A DNA stretch of 64,000 nucleotides from Rothia gullae (GCF_024294905.1 NZ_JANCOC010000003.1:145966-209965), one strand, 5' to 3'; shown: positions 52,563 to 61,631, numbered from the stretch's first letter. Made by a program: numbers and translations. Notes: generated by a model from the sequence alone, not told the origin.

Positions 52563-52835
52563 ATGAGTAATGAACCCGCACAGGATAAGCACAATACTGC
52601 AGAGCAGATCCCTACACCCCTGCCCTACGCCGGAGCCATCCGCTGGCTCGGGGCTGGCGGCGCGATTCTCGCCCTGCTCTGTCTGCTCACCGGAGTTGCC
52701 ATGCTCGTGATGAAGTGGGTTGGGGCAACGCCGCCCGCCCTCATGAGCCAGATTCCGCTGGTCCTCCTACCCGTCGCCTTTATTGCGCTCATGGCCGCAC
52801 TCATCCTGTCGGTCATGCGCCGCAACAAGGCATAA
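52563..52835 (+). CDS. Small two-helix membrane protein
   Basis: A 90-residue protein with two predicted helices (about 27-50 and 62-84) and a basic end (RRNKA). It precedes a response regulator by 74 bases and may be co-transcribed. TACCGT lies seven bases before the ATG with no Shine-Dalgarno, suggesting a leaderless start. The family resembles the short DUF2530-like proteins of actinobacteria, but I am not sure. Confidence 0.65.
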   Translation: MSNEPAQDKHNTAEQIPTPLPYAGAIRWLGAGGAILALLCLLTGVAMLVMKWVGATPPALMSQIPLVLLPVAFIALMAALILSVMRRNKA

Positions 52836-52909
52836 AGATTTGAGCCGCAAGCTCACACACATCATTCACTTATCAAGTACAGCCTGCCATTCAGAGAGAA
52901 AGATAGAGT

Positions 52910-53614
52910 ATGTCTGCTGAAGCAAAACTCCTAGTCGTCGATGACGAGTTCAACATTCTTGAATTGCTCGCCACCTCCCTGCGTTTCGCCGGTTTTGAAG
53001 TAGTTACCGCCGGCAACGGCCGCGAAGCCCTCGAAAAGGCACATGCTGAAAACCCCGACCTCATTGTCCTGGACGTCATGATGCCCGGTATGGACGGCTT
53101 CGAGGTGACCCGCCGCCTGCGCGAAAACGGCACCACCACCCCCGTGCTCTTCCTGACCGCAAAGGACGCCACCGAGGACAAGGTGACCGGTCTGGGTGCC
53201 GGCGGCGACGACTACGTTACCAAGCCCTTCTCACTCGACGAGGTAATCGCCCGTATCCGCGCCATTCTGCGCCGTAGCCGCAGCCTCCAGGAAGAGGACG
53301 ACGCCGTACTGCGCGTTGACGCCCTCACCCTGAACGTGGACACCCACGAAGTGTTCCTCGGTGACGAAGAGATTGACCTCTCCCCCACCGAGTTCAACCT
53401 GCTACACTACCTGATGCTCAACGCTAACCGTGTGCTGTCCAAGGCGCAGATTCTTGACCACGTGTGGGAGTACGACTTCAACGGCGACTCCTCTATCGTT
53501 GAGTCCTACATTTCGTACCTGCGCCGCAAGATTGACAATAACCGTGAAAACCACGAGCCGCTCATCCACACCAAGCGCGGTGTGGGCTACATGATTCGCG
53601 GTTCTCGAGGCTAA
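52910..53614 (+). CDS. OmpR-family response regulator
   Basis: A 234-residue regulator with an N-terminal receiver domain (about 6-120; phospho-acceptor Asp55 in LIVLDVMMPG, acidic pair D11/D12, Lys in TKPFSLDE) and a C-terminal winged-helix DNA-binding domain (about 140-232; LSPTEFNLLHYLMLNANRVL, IVESYISYLRRKID). It lies one base ahead of a histidine kinase, so they form a two-component pair similar to actinobacterial PrrAB/TcrA/MprAB types. Ribosome binding site AGAGAGAAAG. Target genes are unknown. Confidence 0.94.
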   Translation: MSAEAKLLVVDDEFNILELLATSLRFAGFEVVTAGNGREALEKAHAENPDLIVLDVMMPGMDGFEVTRRLRENGTTTPVLFLTAKDATEDKVTGLGAGGDDYVTKPFSLDEVIARIRAILRRSRSLQEEDDAVLRVDALTLNVDTHEVFLGDEEIDLSPTEFNLLHYLMLNANRVLSKAQILDHVWEYDFNGDSSIVESYISYLRRKIDNNRENHEPLIHTKRGVGYMIRGSRG

Positions 53615-53615
53615 C

Positions 53616-55115
53616 GTGGCGCTCAAACCCCTCGACCGGATTCCCCAGTCTCTTTCCCTTCGCACCCAGCTGGTGCTCATCACCTCCATGCTCATCGCCC
53701 TCTCCATTGCGGTGACGAGCCTGGTGGCGATTTCCGCTCTACGCGCCCAGATGGTGCACCAGCTGGACGAAGAGATGAAGAACAGCGCCCCCTCACTCGT
53801 GCAGCTGGCGACCGTGCGCCCCTCCGGCAATCAGGAACAATCCCTGAGCACCTACCGCCTGTACCTGCTCGATAAGGACGGCAACGTACTGTACTCGCTC
53901 GAATCCGAAGACAGCGGTCGGTTCAGCGAGCCGGCGCTGCAGGGCTGGACCGAAGAGAAGGTTCGCAAGCAAAACGAGGAGGCGGTCACCGTCAACTCGG
54001 TGGGCAGCTCCTCCGATTGGCGCGTGCTCGCCGTGCCCATTCAAACCAACGACTCTTCAGGTTTGCCGGAGGCGGCCTCCCTCATCATTGCCATGCCGCT
54101 GAAACAAACGAACCAGGTGGTCGCCCTCGTGGGTGTACTGACCTTCGCGTTTGGTTTGGCGACTCTCGCCTCCGCGATTGCGATGACCTGGGTGATTGTG
54201 ACCCGCACCTTCGAGCCGCTGGCTCGCGTGGAGCAGACCGCTGCCAAGATCGCTGCCGGTGACCTCTCTCAGCGTATTGAGGACTACAATCCCAGCAACG
54301 AGATCGGTAACCTCGCGGTTTCGCTGAACACGATGCTCACCCAGATTGAAATGCTCTTCAAAGCCCGTGAGAAGAGCGAGGCGAAAATGCGCCGCTTCGT
54401 GGGTGACGCTTCGCATGAGCTGCGCACTCCGCTGGTCAGTATCCGAGGCTACTCGGAGCTGTACCGTCAGGGCGCGCTACCCACCGATGAGGCTGTCACT
54501 ACCGCGATGAGCCGCATCGAATCGGAGTCCAAGCGTATGGGTCAGCTCGTGGAAGACCTGCTGACCCTCGCGCGTATTGATGAGCGCCGCGAATCCAAGC
54601 TGGCGCCCTTCGACCTGTTCAACCTGGCAGTGGACGCTAGTAACGACGCCCACGCTACGGCACCCGACCGTGTAGTGTCCCTGGTGGGCCTGAACGAAGA
54701 AGTGGCACCGACCTCCGCAACCGTGCTCGGCGACGAATCACGCCTGCGTCAGGTTGTGGCGAACCTGCTAACCAACGCCATGCGCTACACCCCCGACGGC
54801 TCTCCCCTGGAGATCGCGGTGGGCGTGCGCGAAGAGGTTCCCGGCTTCCCGCTGTCCGTGCTGGAGGTGCGCGACCACGGCCCCGGTATTCACGGCGAGG
54901 ACCGCGAGCGAGTCTTCGAGCGTTTCTACCGCACCGACGCCTCGCGTTCGCGTGAGACCGGTGGTACGGGTCTGGGTCTGTCCATTGTGGCTGCGATTAT
55001 CGAGCAGCATGAGGGCAGGATTCACATTAAAGAGACCGATGGTGGCGGCGCTACTTTCGTGATTTCTTTGCCGTTCTATCCGCCGCCCGTCTCGGATGAT
55101 CAGCTAATGAAGTAG
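53616..55115 (+). CDS. Sensor histidine kinase
   Basis: A 499-residue kinase. The first helix is at about 20-42, an extracytoplasmic sensor region at about 43-160, and a second helix at about 165-190. A HAMP domain (about 192-245) leads to the HisKA domain with phospho-His in DASHELRTPLVS and a HATPase domain with N-box LLTNAMRYTP, RDHGPGI, and GGTGLGLSIV. All catalytic motifs are intact. GTG start one base after the response-regulator stop. The signal is unknown; the sensor domain is not a recognised ligand-binding fold. Confidence 0.94.
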   Translation: MALKPLDRIPQSLSLRTQLVLITSMLIALSIAVTSLVAISALRAQMVHQLDEEMKNSAPSLVQLATVRPSGNQEQSLSTYRLYLLDKDGNVLYSLESEDSGRFSEPALQGWTEEKVRKQNEEAVTVNSVGSSSDWRVLAVPIQTNDSSGLPEAASLIIAMPLKQTNQVVALVGVLTFAFGLATLASAIAMTWVIVTRTFEPLARVEQTAAKIAAGDLSQRIEDYNPSNEIGNLAVSLNTMLTQIEMLFKAREKSEAKMRRFVGDASHELRTPLVSIRGYSELYRQGALPTDEAVTTAMSRIESESKRMGQLVEDLLTLARIDERRESKLAPFDLFNLAVDASNDAHATAPDRVVSLVGLNEEVAPTSATVLGDESRLRQVVANLLTNAMRYTPDGSPLEIAVGVREEVPGFPLSVLEVRDHGPGIHGEDRERVFERFYRTDASRSRETGGTGLGLSIVAAIIEQHEGRIHIKETDGGGATFVISLPFYPPPVSDDQLMK

Positions 55116-55537
55116 CACTGATGCATACCCCCCCCCCCGGATTGTGGAACTTGAGTGTTCTACGGTTCGGGGGTTTTGCTGGTTCAGGGGTTTTGCTGTG
55201 CCCCGGAAGCGGGATGATAACTCGCGGCGGCGCGAGTAAAGAGAACGCGAGTGAGAAGAAGCTTCGCGGCTAAAGAACAGCGGGAGCATCCTAGCGCGCG
55301 TCATGGCGACGTCATTTTCGGGAGGGTTTTCGATTTTTTCGAGATGCTGGAGTGAATCTGGCGGGTTTATCCACAGATTTATTTAATAATCATTTTTCAG
55401 CTCATTTGATGCATTTTGAAAGATATAGTGATAACAAGCTTCCGGTCAGGAACTCACCCCTTCCAGAGATCCAAACCCCAAGCGCCATCACGGGGCAACC
55501 GCCCCACCTATCTCACATATCTCAAAGGAGAAAAACC
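55116..55537. other. Intergenic region with C11 tract and hairpin
   Basis: This 422-bp spacer carries eleven C residues at 55128-55138, an imperfect hairpin ending in GGGGGTTTT (about 55134-55183) that likely terminates the kinase operon, and an AT-rich promoter region before the WXG100 gene. Confidence 0.55.
55134..55183 (+). terminator. Probable terminator of the two-component operon
   Basis: An imperfect stem (cccccgg...gaac with gttc...cgggggt) is followed by TTTTG. Confidence 0.5.
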
Positions 55538-55828
55538 ATGGCACAGTTCAATGTCGATTCCGAAGTCATCGCAGCCAAGAGCGCACAGGCACGATCCTAC
55601 GTCGCATCCATCACCGCAGACGTCAACGGCATGACCGCATCCCTACACGATTTGCAAAGCTCCTGGACTGGCTCCGCATCCGCCAACTTCCAGCACGTAC
55701 TGGACCAGTGGCACGCAACCCAGCGCCAGGTCGAAGCATCCATCACCCAGATCAACGAGGCACTCACCCGCGCAGGCGTGAACTACGCAGACACCGAGCA
55801 GGCTAACGCCTCCATGTTCGTCAACTAA
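55538..55828 (+). CDS. WXG100-family (ESAT-6-like) secreted protein
   Basis: A 96-residue helical-hairpin protein. The turn has SSWTGSASANF, i.e. the WxG motif at about 43-45, between two amphipathic helices. WXG100 proteins are substrates and partners of type VII secretion, exported as dimers by an EccC/EssC ATPase. ATG 55538 has AAAGGAG upstream. A strong terminator follows at 55954, so it is monocistronic and there is no secretion machinery, toxin or partner WXG100 gene in this window. A C-terminal Y-x3-D/E-type export signal may be YADTE. Confidence 0.9.
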   Translation: MAQFNVDSEVIAAKSAQARSYVASITADVNGMTASLHDLQSSWTGSASANFQHVLDQWHATQRQVEASITQINEALTRAGVNYADTEQANASMFVN

Positions 55829-55953
55829 GGGGTCAGGGCTACAGATTCTAAGGCCCGCCCGCAGGCAGGCGGCAGACCGGGCAGCTAAAAGGTCCCGGCC
55901 GCACGGCACACCGCCTGCCAGATTCGCCAGAAGGTGGCGAACATCTATTGAGA

Positions 55954-55995
55954 AAACCCCGCCGCATCCTCGAAAGTGAGGATGCGGCGGGGTTT
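55954..55995. terminator. Bidirectional terminator
   Basis: A perfect 18-bp stem (55954-55971 with 55978-55995) with AAAA and TTTT flanks lies between the convergent WXG100 and RNase H genes. Confidence 0.9.
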
Positions 55996-56060
55996 TATTG
56001 CACGGGAATCTTTGCACACAAGAGCCCATTCCTTAGGAGCAGAGCCTTAGGAGCTGAGCT

Positions 56061-57500
56061 TTAGGATGCGGGAGTCTCCTGGCGGAAACGCAGACGCCAC
56101 AGGCCGCGCTCAGCATCGTAATGCCAAATGCTCGAACGGCTCACGCGACCACGCGCGGTCGCAACCGCCGCCATGACCAGCACGCTGGAAGAATCCAGCA
56201 CCTGCACACCCTGTTTAAGCGGGGCACCCTGCTGAGTGAAGGCGCGTTCACGGTACTGCAGCACGGAGGAGCGGGTCACCGACTTGCCGGTAGCGGTCAC
56301 CCACACCAGACGCTCGTGTAGCATGGACTCCAGCTGCACCACCTCCATGACGGAGCCACGGCTTTCGAGTAGCTGTTCTGCGGCGGCGGCTTCCTCAGGG
56401 TTCGGGGCAGGCGCGGGTTCAGAAGGCTGAGTATGCGCAATAGACTGGACAGGCACACCAGGTTGAGTGGGCTCTACGGTCTGTGCGGGCACCGCGGCAG
56501 GCTCTAGGGCGGGCTCTACCGCCTGCTCTTCTGCATGTTCTTCCGTCTCGCCCAGCAGTTCCGCCGGGTCAACATCATTCGGGTCCATACCCGCAAACTC
56601 TTCCAGACCGGTCAGGTCATCCTCTTCTTCCGTCTGCGCGGCACTCGATGCCTGCTGAGCGGTCGCCTCCTGCTGGCGCGCCAGCACCTTTGCATCACGC
56701 TCAGCGGCACGCTCTGCCGCGAGCGCCAGCTGTTCCTTGCGGGTGCGGACCGCCTCCGGGTCGGGGGCGTCCACCGCGGAGGCGGGGCGCAGCAGACCGG
56801 ACAGGCGCAGGCTCTCCACGCCGCGCTGGGCGTTCTCAATCTCAGCTGCAGTAAATTCCTGTACGGGCAGGTGGGCGTCCGCGGAAGACTCGGAAGGCTC
56901 CGGCTCAGAGAGGGCAATGCCGGAGAGTGTAACGTCAGAGAGCGCAGGTTCTGCGGACGGAGCGTTCACAATCGGCGCTTCAACAGCCACAGGCTCCACA
57001 GCCGCAGTAGCGGGTTCAGCAGACGAGCCGAAGCCGGGGCCATGCGCAGGTTCGCGGCCCTCCTGATAGGCGCGCGCAGCACCATTCGCCAGGGAATCTG
57101 CCTTCTCGTTGAGCTCGTGACCCGCGTGACCCTTCACCCAAATAAACTCGTAATCGCGGCCGGTCAGCGCCTGATCCAGCGCCTCCAGCAGGTCGCGGTT
57201 AAGCACGGGCTTGCCGTCGGATTTCTTCCAGCCCTTCTTCTTCCAGCCGGGCATCCACTTGGTCAGCGAGTTAATGACGTACTGGCTATCGCAGTACACG
57301 CGCAGCTTCGCCTCCGGGCAGGATGCGGTCGCCTCGAACAGGTCCAGAACAGCTTTGAGCTCACCCATATTGTTGGTGCCGTGCGCCCAGCCGCCGCTCG
57401 CCCAGTGGTCGTCGTCGATATACCATGCCCAGCCTGCCGGTCCGGGGTTGCCCAGCGCCGAGCCGTCTGCGGCGGCAATGATCTCTTGCGTGCTGTTCAC
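56061..57500 (-). CDS. rnhA: Ribonuclease HI fused to a C-terminal NTF2/DUF4440-like domain
   Basis: A 479-residue protein. The RNase HI domain (about 5-145) has the catalytic acids in AAADGSALGNPGPAG, NNMGELKAV, YCDSQYV and the HAGHELNEKAD motif. It removes RNA from RNA:DNA hybrids. A long Ala/Glu/Pro-rich linker (about 150-380) with a helical charged stretch follows. The last 90 residues (ESMLHERLVWVTATGKSV ... GLWRLRFRQETPA) look like a DUF4440/NTF2-like fold, which usually occurs alone. GTG start with AAGAAGG. The fusion has no obvious precedent that I know. Confidence 0.85.
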   Translation of the reverse strand: MNSTQEIIAAADGSALGNPGPAGWAWYIDDDHWASGGWAHGTNNMGELKAVLDLFEATASCPEAKLRVYCDSQYVINSLTKWMPGWKKKGWKKSDGKPVLNRDLLEALDQALTGRDYEFIWVKGHAGHELNEKADSLANGAARAYQEGREPAHGPGFGSSAEPATAAVEPVAVEAPIVNAPSAEPALSDVTLSGIALSEPEPSESSADAHLPVQEFTAAEIENAQRGVESLRLSGLLRPASAVDAPDPEAVRTRKEQLALAAERAAERDAKVLARQQEATAQQASSAAQTEEEDDLTGLEEFAGMDPNDVDPAELLGETEEHAEEQAVEPALEPAAVPAQTVEPTQPGVPVQSIAHTQPSEPAPAPNPEEAAAAEQLLESRGSVMEVVQLESMLHERLVWVTATGKSVTRSSVLQYRERAFTQQGAPLKQGVQVLDSSSVLVMAAVATARGRVSRSSIWHYDAERGLWRLRFRQETPAS

Positions 57501-57675
57501 GGTACCTTCTTTCTGTGCCGCCGCTCTATTGTGCGGGCGGCTGTCCGTAATGATGTCTGTGATGACTTTACCGCACCGGCGGCGAGGGTGCGTAGCGCGC
57601 GGTCGCAGCTGTGGACAACCTCAAGTAGCCTCAGACGCGCTCATTGCCATAATGCCGGGCGGGTACACTAAACCT

Positions 57676-58680
57676 ATGAGCTATTCTGCCCCCGAAACAC
57701 CCAGCGCACAGCGCCCGGAGCGCCCTACCACTCGCCCGAGCGAGCGCGTGCAGATTTTCGCTCTTCCCACCCGCACGATGTACGGTTCCCTGCGTTTTAG
57801 CTGGTTGAGCTACCTGGGGCTTGCTGAGCAGCAACATGCGGCGCAGTTGCCGACCTCCACGGCGGCGGTCAGCTACCTGAGCACTCAGGCGCTCATGCGC
57901 GCCATGGCGGCAGCTCGTCTGGATGTGCCTTCCAGTGCCGCTTCTGAGATTGAGGTGGATCGTTCCTGTACCCTGTGCACCAGCGGTAAGAAGCACGGCA
58001 AGCCGCGTATTGCGGGCGTGAATTTCAATATGTCGCAGGTGAATCCGCTGGTGGTGGGTGCGTTTAGCCGTAATTCTTCGGCGGTGCTCGGCGTGGATGT
58101 TGAGACCCTGGATGCGCGTCTGTTCTCCGGTTTTGCGCGTCTGGCTCTCTCCAATGAAGAACGTGCGTTCTATGAGCGAGTGGCGCAGGAACGCCCCGCA
58201 CCCGTACTGCACCTGCTCTCTGTGGCGCTGTGGACCGCTAAGGAGGCGGTGCTCAAGGCCACCGGCCACGGCCTGAGCGTGGTGCCGTCCCTGGTTCGGG
58301 TGCAGCTCACCGAGGCGCTGCTGGATGCGCTCGAACTTGCCATGAACGAGGAGGCCTCGGGGGACTTTCTAGACAGCGACACTCCCGAGCCGACCGCCCT
58401 GCGTTTACTGACTCAGGACAGCTTGACCACCGAAGCGACCTTTAGCGCGCCCCATGTCGGTAGTCAGGGCGGCGGTCAGGGCGACGAGGCTATCGAGCGG
58501 AGCTTTAGCCTGCAGTGGGTACCCGTAGCGCTCCCCGACGCGGAGAACCCCGAGCACGCGCAGAAGATGCTCATCGCCTTGGCTGTGGAGAACCCTACCG
58601 AGGGTGAGCCCGCGCAGGTTGAGGCTCAGCTTCTGCCGGTGGCTACTCCCCTGGAACTCAAGCGCCTGCTCACTGATTAG
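57676..58680 (+). CDS. 4'-phosphopantetheinyl transferase superfamily protein
   Basis: A 334-residue protein. The core signature GVDVETLDAR (Mg-binding Asp) and the downstream W-x-A-K-E-A-x-L-K motif (LWTAKEAVLKATG) place it in the Sfp/EntD phosphopantetheinyl transferases, which activate carrier domains. It is longer than typical (about 220), with about 25 N-terminal and about 110 C-terminal extra residues. It lies convergent to entC, so it may prime the siderophore carrier proteins. TACACT six bases before the ATG and no Shine-Dalgarno suggest a leaderless message. Confidence 0.85.
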   Translation: MSYSAPETPSAQRPERPTTRPSERVQIFALPTRTMYGSLRFSWLSYLGLAEQQHAAQLPTSTAAVSYLSTQALMRAMAAARLDVPSSAASEIEVDRSCTLCTSGKKHGKPRIAGVNFNMSQVNPLVVGAFSRNSSAVLGVDVETLDARLFSGFARLALSNEERAFYERVAQERPAPVLHLLSVALWTAKEAVLKATGHGLSVVPSLVRVQLTEALLDALELAMNEEASGDFLDSDTPEPTALRLLTQDSLTTEATFSAPHVGSQGGGQGDEAIERSFSLQWVPVALPDAENPEHAQKMLIALAVENPTEGEPAQVEAQLLPVATPLELKRLLTD

Positions 58681-58714
58681 CCGCGCTCAATCCCCTACCA
58701 ACTCATACAACGAC

Positions 58715-58752
58715 GGAACGCGCCCGCCATGCCAGCGAGCGCGTTCCGCTGT
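58715..58752. terminator. Terminator between PPTase gene and entC
   Basis: A stem ggaacgcgc/gcgcgttcc (58715-58723 with 58739-58747) followed by GCTGTTTT. Confidence 0.7.
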
Positions 58753-58813
58753 TTTATTCAGTCATCGTATTCCGTCGTTGTATTCTGCCTCGTCAAGGCG
58801 TTCGTGACAGAAC

Positions 58814-59920
58814 CTAAGGGGTATCTTCGCCCAGAGTCTCCACACCCAGGGCGCGGCCAAAGCTGCCAAGCTTCGTACCGGTCTCGGTGTGTTCCAGCTC
58901 CGGATCGGACTCAGCCACAATACCCGCACCCGCGTACAGCACCGCCTCCTCCGGGCTGACCTGGGCGCAACGCAGCACCAGCGCCCACTCGCCGTTACCC
59001 TCGGCGTCCATGTAGCCGACCAGGCCGCCAAAGTAGCGGCGCTCGAAAGACTCCAGCTGGCGAATCAGATCGAGTGCTTTCTCGGTGGGGGCACCGCAAA
59101 TCGCGGGGGTCGGGTGGATCGCGCGGGCACCGTCCAGGCAGGTCAGCCCCTCCTTCAGCACGCCGTCGATGGGGGTCGCCAGGTGCCAAAGCTGCGGGGT
59201 CTGCAGCAGCGAGGGCACCTGCGGCACGTTCAGCTCCTCGGCGATGGGTGTCAGGCGCTCGGCAATATCGTTGATGACGTAGGCGTGCTCGCCGCGGTCC
59301 TTCGGCGAGGCGAGCAGGCGGTCGCGAATCGCCTCGTCCTCGGCGCTACCGGGCTCGGCAATGCGCGGGGCGCTACCGGCAAGCGGGTGGGTCTTGAAGG
59401 CGCGGCCCTCGGTGCGGAACACCAGCTCCGGGGAGGCACCCATCAGGTAACTTCCGCTCATGCCGCGCTCACCCTCGGGCAGGCGCACCGCAAAGTTGAA
59501 TGCGGAACGTTGCTGGGCGCGCAGGTTGTTGTACAGCACTTCCAGGTTGAGAGCGCCGGGTGCGTAGCGGGCGGTGAGCACACGCGAAAGCACGATCTTG
59601 CTCAGCTCACCCGCCTTCATGCGCTCCACGGCGGTCGCAACGGCGGTACGGAACCGGTCGTTCTGCCGGCCGGTGACCGATACCGGCTCGGCAAGCGCCA
59701 CGGTCTGCTCGGGGATCGGCACCTGCTGCTCCTCCAGGCGTTCGGGCACGAAGAGGTAGGCGGGCATATCAGGGTCAAAAGGAATCAGACCCACGACAGC
59801 GCTACCGGCACGTTTCGCCTCGTCCAGGGCATTATCGAAGGTGACAGGGGACATCGCACCGGATGCGCGCAGAACGCGGGTGCCGGTGGCAAAGATAAAA
59901 TCGGGAAGGTTCATCATCAT
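58814..59920 (-). CDS. entC: Isochorismate synthase
   Basis: A 368-residue chorismate-binding enzyme of the DhbC/EntC group, making isochorismate for 2,3-dihydroxybenzoate. Family motifs include KIVLSRVL, SGSYLMGASPELV, HPLAGSAPR, HAYVINDIAERL, LHPTPAICGxP-like HPTPAICGAP and YAGAGIVAESDPE. It starts at one of three consecutive ATGs (59920, 59917, 59914); the third has AGAAG with better spacing. Neighbouring entA and entB favour a siderophore role over menaquinone (MenF). A 99-bp gap with a direct repeat separates it from entA. Confidence 0.93.
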   Translation of the reverse strand: MMMNLPDFIFATGTRVLRASGAMSPVTFDNALDEAKRAGSAVVGLIPFDPDMPAYLFVPERLEEQQVPIPEQTVALAEPVSVTGRQNDRFRTAVATAVERMKAGELSKIVLSRVLTARYAPGALNLEVLYNNLRAQQRSAFNFAVRLPEGERGMSGSYLMGASPELVFRTEGRAFKTHPLAGSAPRIAEPGSAEDEAIRDRLLASPKDRGEHAYVINDIAERLTPIAEELNVPQVPSLLQTPQLWHLATPIDGVLKEGLTCLDGARAIHPTPAICGAPTEKALDLIRQLESFERRYFGGLVGYMDAEGNGEWALVLRCAQVSPEEAVLYAGAGIVAESDPELEHTETGTKLGSFGRALGVETLGEDTP

Positions 59921-59962
59921 ACTTCTATCAGTGGTGTGTGGGTTCGCGCCGGAAGTACATAG

Positions 59963-60016
59963 GATACAGTGCAGGCGCGGGTATATTGCGGGCGCAGATA
60001 CAGTGAGGCGCGGGGG
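59963..60016. repeat. Direct repeat between entC and entA
   Basis: gatacagtgcaggcgcggg (59963-59981) recurs as gatacagtgaggcgcgggg (59997-60015) with one inserted base, 34 bases apart, within the entA-entC gap. Confidence 0.5.
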
Positions 60017-60019
60017 CCG

Positions 60020-60787
60020 TTAGAGGGTCGCACCGCCGTCGGCGACAATCTCCTGCATGGTGATATGGCGTGCCGCCTCAGAAATGAGGAAAGCGTTGAC
60101 CGCCGCAATATCTGCCGGGTCGGCAATACGGCGCAGCGGAATGCCCAGGCGGAACGCTTCCGGGTTACCGGCAACCGGCAGGGCGGAGCGATCCTCACCT
60201 TCCCAGGCGTCAGTCACCATGGGGGTTCGGGTGGTGCCGGGGCAGACCGAGTTCACGCGAATACCGTGCGCGGCAAGCTGCAGACCAAAACTGGAACTCA
60301 CGCGCGCCGCCGACGCCTTAGATGCACCGTAGGCGCCAAACTCCGCGCGGGGCACACGGGCCGCGTTGGAGGCGACCGTCACCAGGGAGCGGCTGTTCGT
60401 CGGGTCGCTCTCCTGCTGGTCAATCATGATGCGCGCGAATTCGCGCAGGCACAGGAACACGCCGTCGGAGTTGACCGCGTGCAGGCGCTTCCAGGTGTCG
60501 AAGCTGGTTTCCAGCAGCGGCTGGCTGTGGGCGATGCCCGCGGCGAGCACCGCACCGGTGATGGGTTCGTCGAGTGCCGCTACAGCGTTGGCGAGGGCGA
60601 TGACGGACTCTTCACTTGTAACGTCTACGGCGTGGTAGCGGAAGATTGCGTCTCCGTAGGTACCGAAGGAGGCAATGGGCTGCTCCGCAAGGTCAGCCGC
60701 AAACACCGAATAACCATTCTTAACGAGCTGGTGGACGGTTGCCTCACCAATACCGCCGTTCGCGCCGGTCACAATGACCCAGCTCAT
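60020..60787 (-). CDS. entA: 2,3-dihydro-2,3-dihydroxybenzoate dehydrogenase
   Basis: A 255-residue short-chain dehydrogenase. NAD-binding TGANGGIGEA near residue 7, the active-site Ser-Tyr-Lys in SNAARV and YGASKASAA, and the ending HITMQEIVADGGATL match EntA/DhbA. It oxidises 2,3-diDHB to 2,3-DHB. Its ATG overlaps the entB stop by four bases (ATGA). Other SDR roles are less likely given the neighbours. Confidence 0.9.
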   Translation of the reverse strand: MSWVIVTGANGGIGEATVHQLVKNGYSVFAADLAEQPIASFGTYGDAIFRYHAVDVTSEESVIALANAVAALDEPITGAVLAAGIAHSQPLLETSFDTWKRLHAVNSDGVFLCLREFARIMIDQQESDPTNSRSLVTVASNAARVPRAEFGAYGASKASAARVSSSFGLQLAAHGIRVNSVCPGTTRTPMVTDAWEGEDRSALPVAGNPEAFRLGIPLRRIADPADIAAVNAFLISEAARHITMQEIVADGGATL

Positions 60788-61485
60788 GCGCGCGCCTCCT
60801 CAGCAGTCTCAGCCTTCTCCGCACCTTCTGCAGCATGCAGGTCGGCGAGTACATCGGCGGTGTTCAGCACGCGGGCGCAACGACCCGAAGCGTACTCGCA
60901 CGCTATGCGGTGCTCCTCCTCCGAGAAGTCGGCGAGCGCATCCGCAACCATAAACGGCTGAATGTCACGCATGAACGCCTCCAGGGCGGTGGTCAGGCAG
61001 CCAATGTGCGCGTACACGCCGCCGATAATGAGCTGGTCGCGGCCAGACTCCTTGAGCAGGTCCTCGAAGGGGCTGCGCACGAACGCGGAGTAGCGCCACT
61101 TGGTCAGCACGGTGTCGCGGTCGGTGGGTGCCAGTTCGTCAAGCACGCGGGCGGACTCGTCATTCTGCAGGCCGTCGCCCCAGAAGTCGATGAGCAGGCG
61201 GCGGTCTTCGGGGTTCTGGCGCGGCGGCTGCGCGGTGTAGTAGACCGGGATTCCGGCGGCGTGGGCGGCGTCGATGAGGCGGCGTAGGTTCCGAATGGCG
61301 ATGTTAATCTGGGCGTCCGGGTTATCGTTATCCTCACCCAGGTTGGCCCCTTCGAAAGCCTGGACGAAGTGTACCTGCATATCGTGTACGAGCAGTACAG
61401 CGCGGGAGGGGTCCACAGGCCAGCTCACGCGGTTGCTGTGTTCACGGTCGACGTAGGTGTAGGGCTTAATTTTGGGCAGTGCCAT
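60784..61485 (-). CDS. entB: Isochorismatase without aryl-carrier domain
   Basis: A 233-residue hydrolase converting isochorismate to 2,3-diDHB and pyruvate. [26 protein letters not shown] and [12 protein letters not shown] contain the catalytic Asp, Lys and Cys environment of the EntB N-domain. EntB/DhbB normally extend to about 290-310 residues with an aryl-carrier domain ending in a phosphopantetheine Ser; here the protein stops after the isochorismatase fold with an Ala/Glu tail. The carrier must be encoded elsewhere. GGGAGAAT ribosome binding site. It is the first gene of entB-entA-entC. Confidence 0.93.
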   Translation of the reverse strand: MALPKIKPYTYVDREHSNRVSWPVDPSRAVLLVHDMQVHFVQAFEGANLGEDNDNPDAQINIAIRNLRRLIDAAHAAGIPVYYTAQPPRQNPEDRRLLIDFWGDGLQNDESARVLDELAPTDRDTVLTKWRYSAFVRSPFEDLLKESGRDQLIIGGVYAHIGCLTTALEAFMRDIQPFMVADALADFSEEEHRIACEYASGRCARVLNTADVLADLHAAEGAEKAETAEEARA

Positions 61486-61631
61486 GATTCTCCCGGTTCG
61501 TGCCTTTGGTTTTCGGTTGTATGCGCGGCGCAGGCGGTGCGCTGTGGTGGGTGTAGCCGCGAGTGGGTGTCTCTTCCGAGCCCTCTCGTGCTAACCACCA
61601 AATCGTGAGCTTGCGCTTATCTCATAACCAT

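Noticed and set aside
58814-59920. MenF role for the isochorismate synthase
   Set aside because: entA and entB homologues are in the same operon, so 2,3-DHB synthesis is the better reading; a shared role in menaquinone synthesis is still possible.
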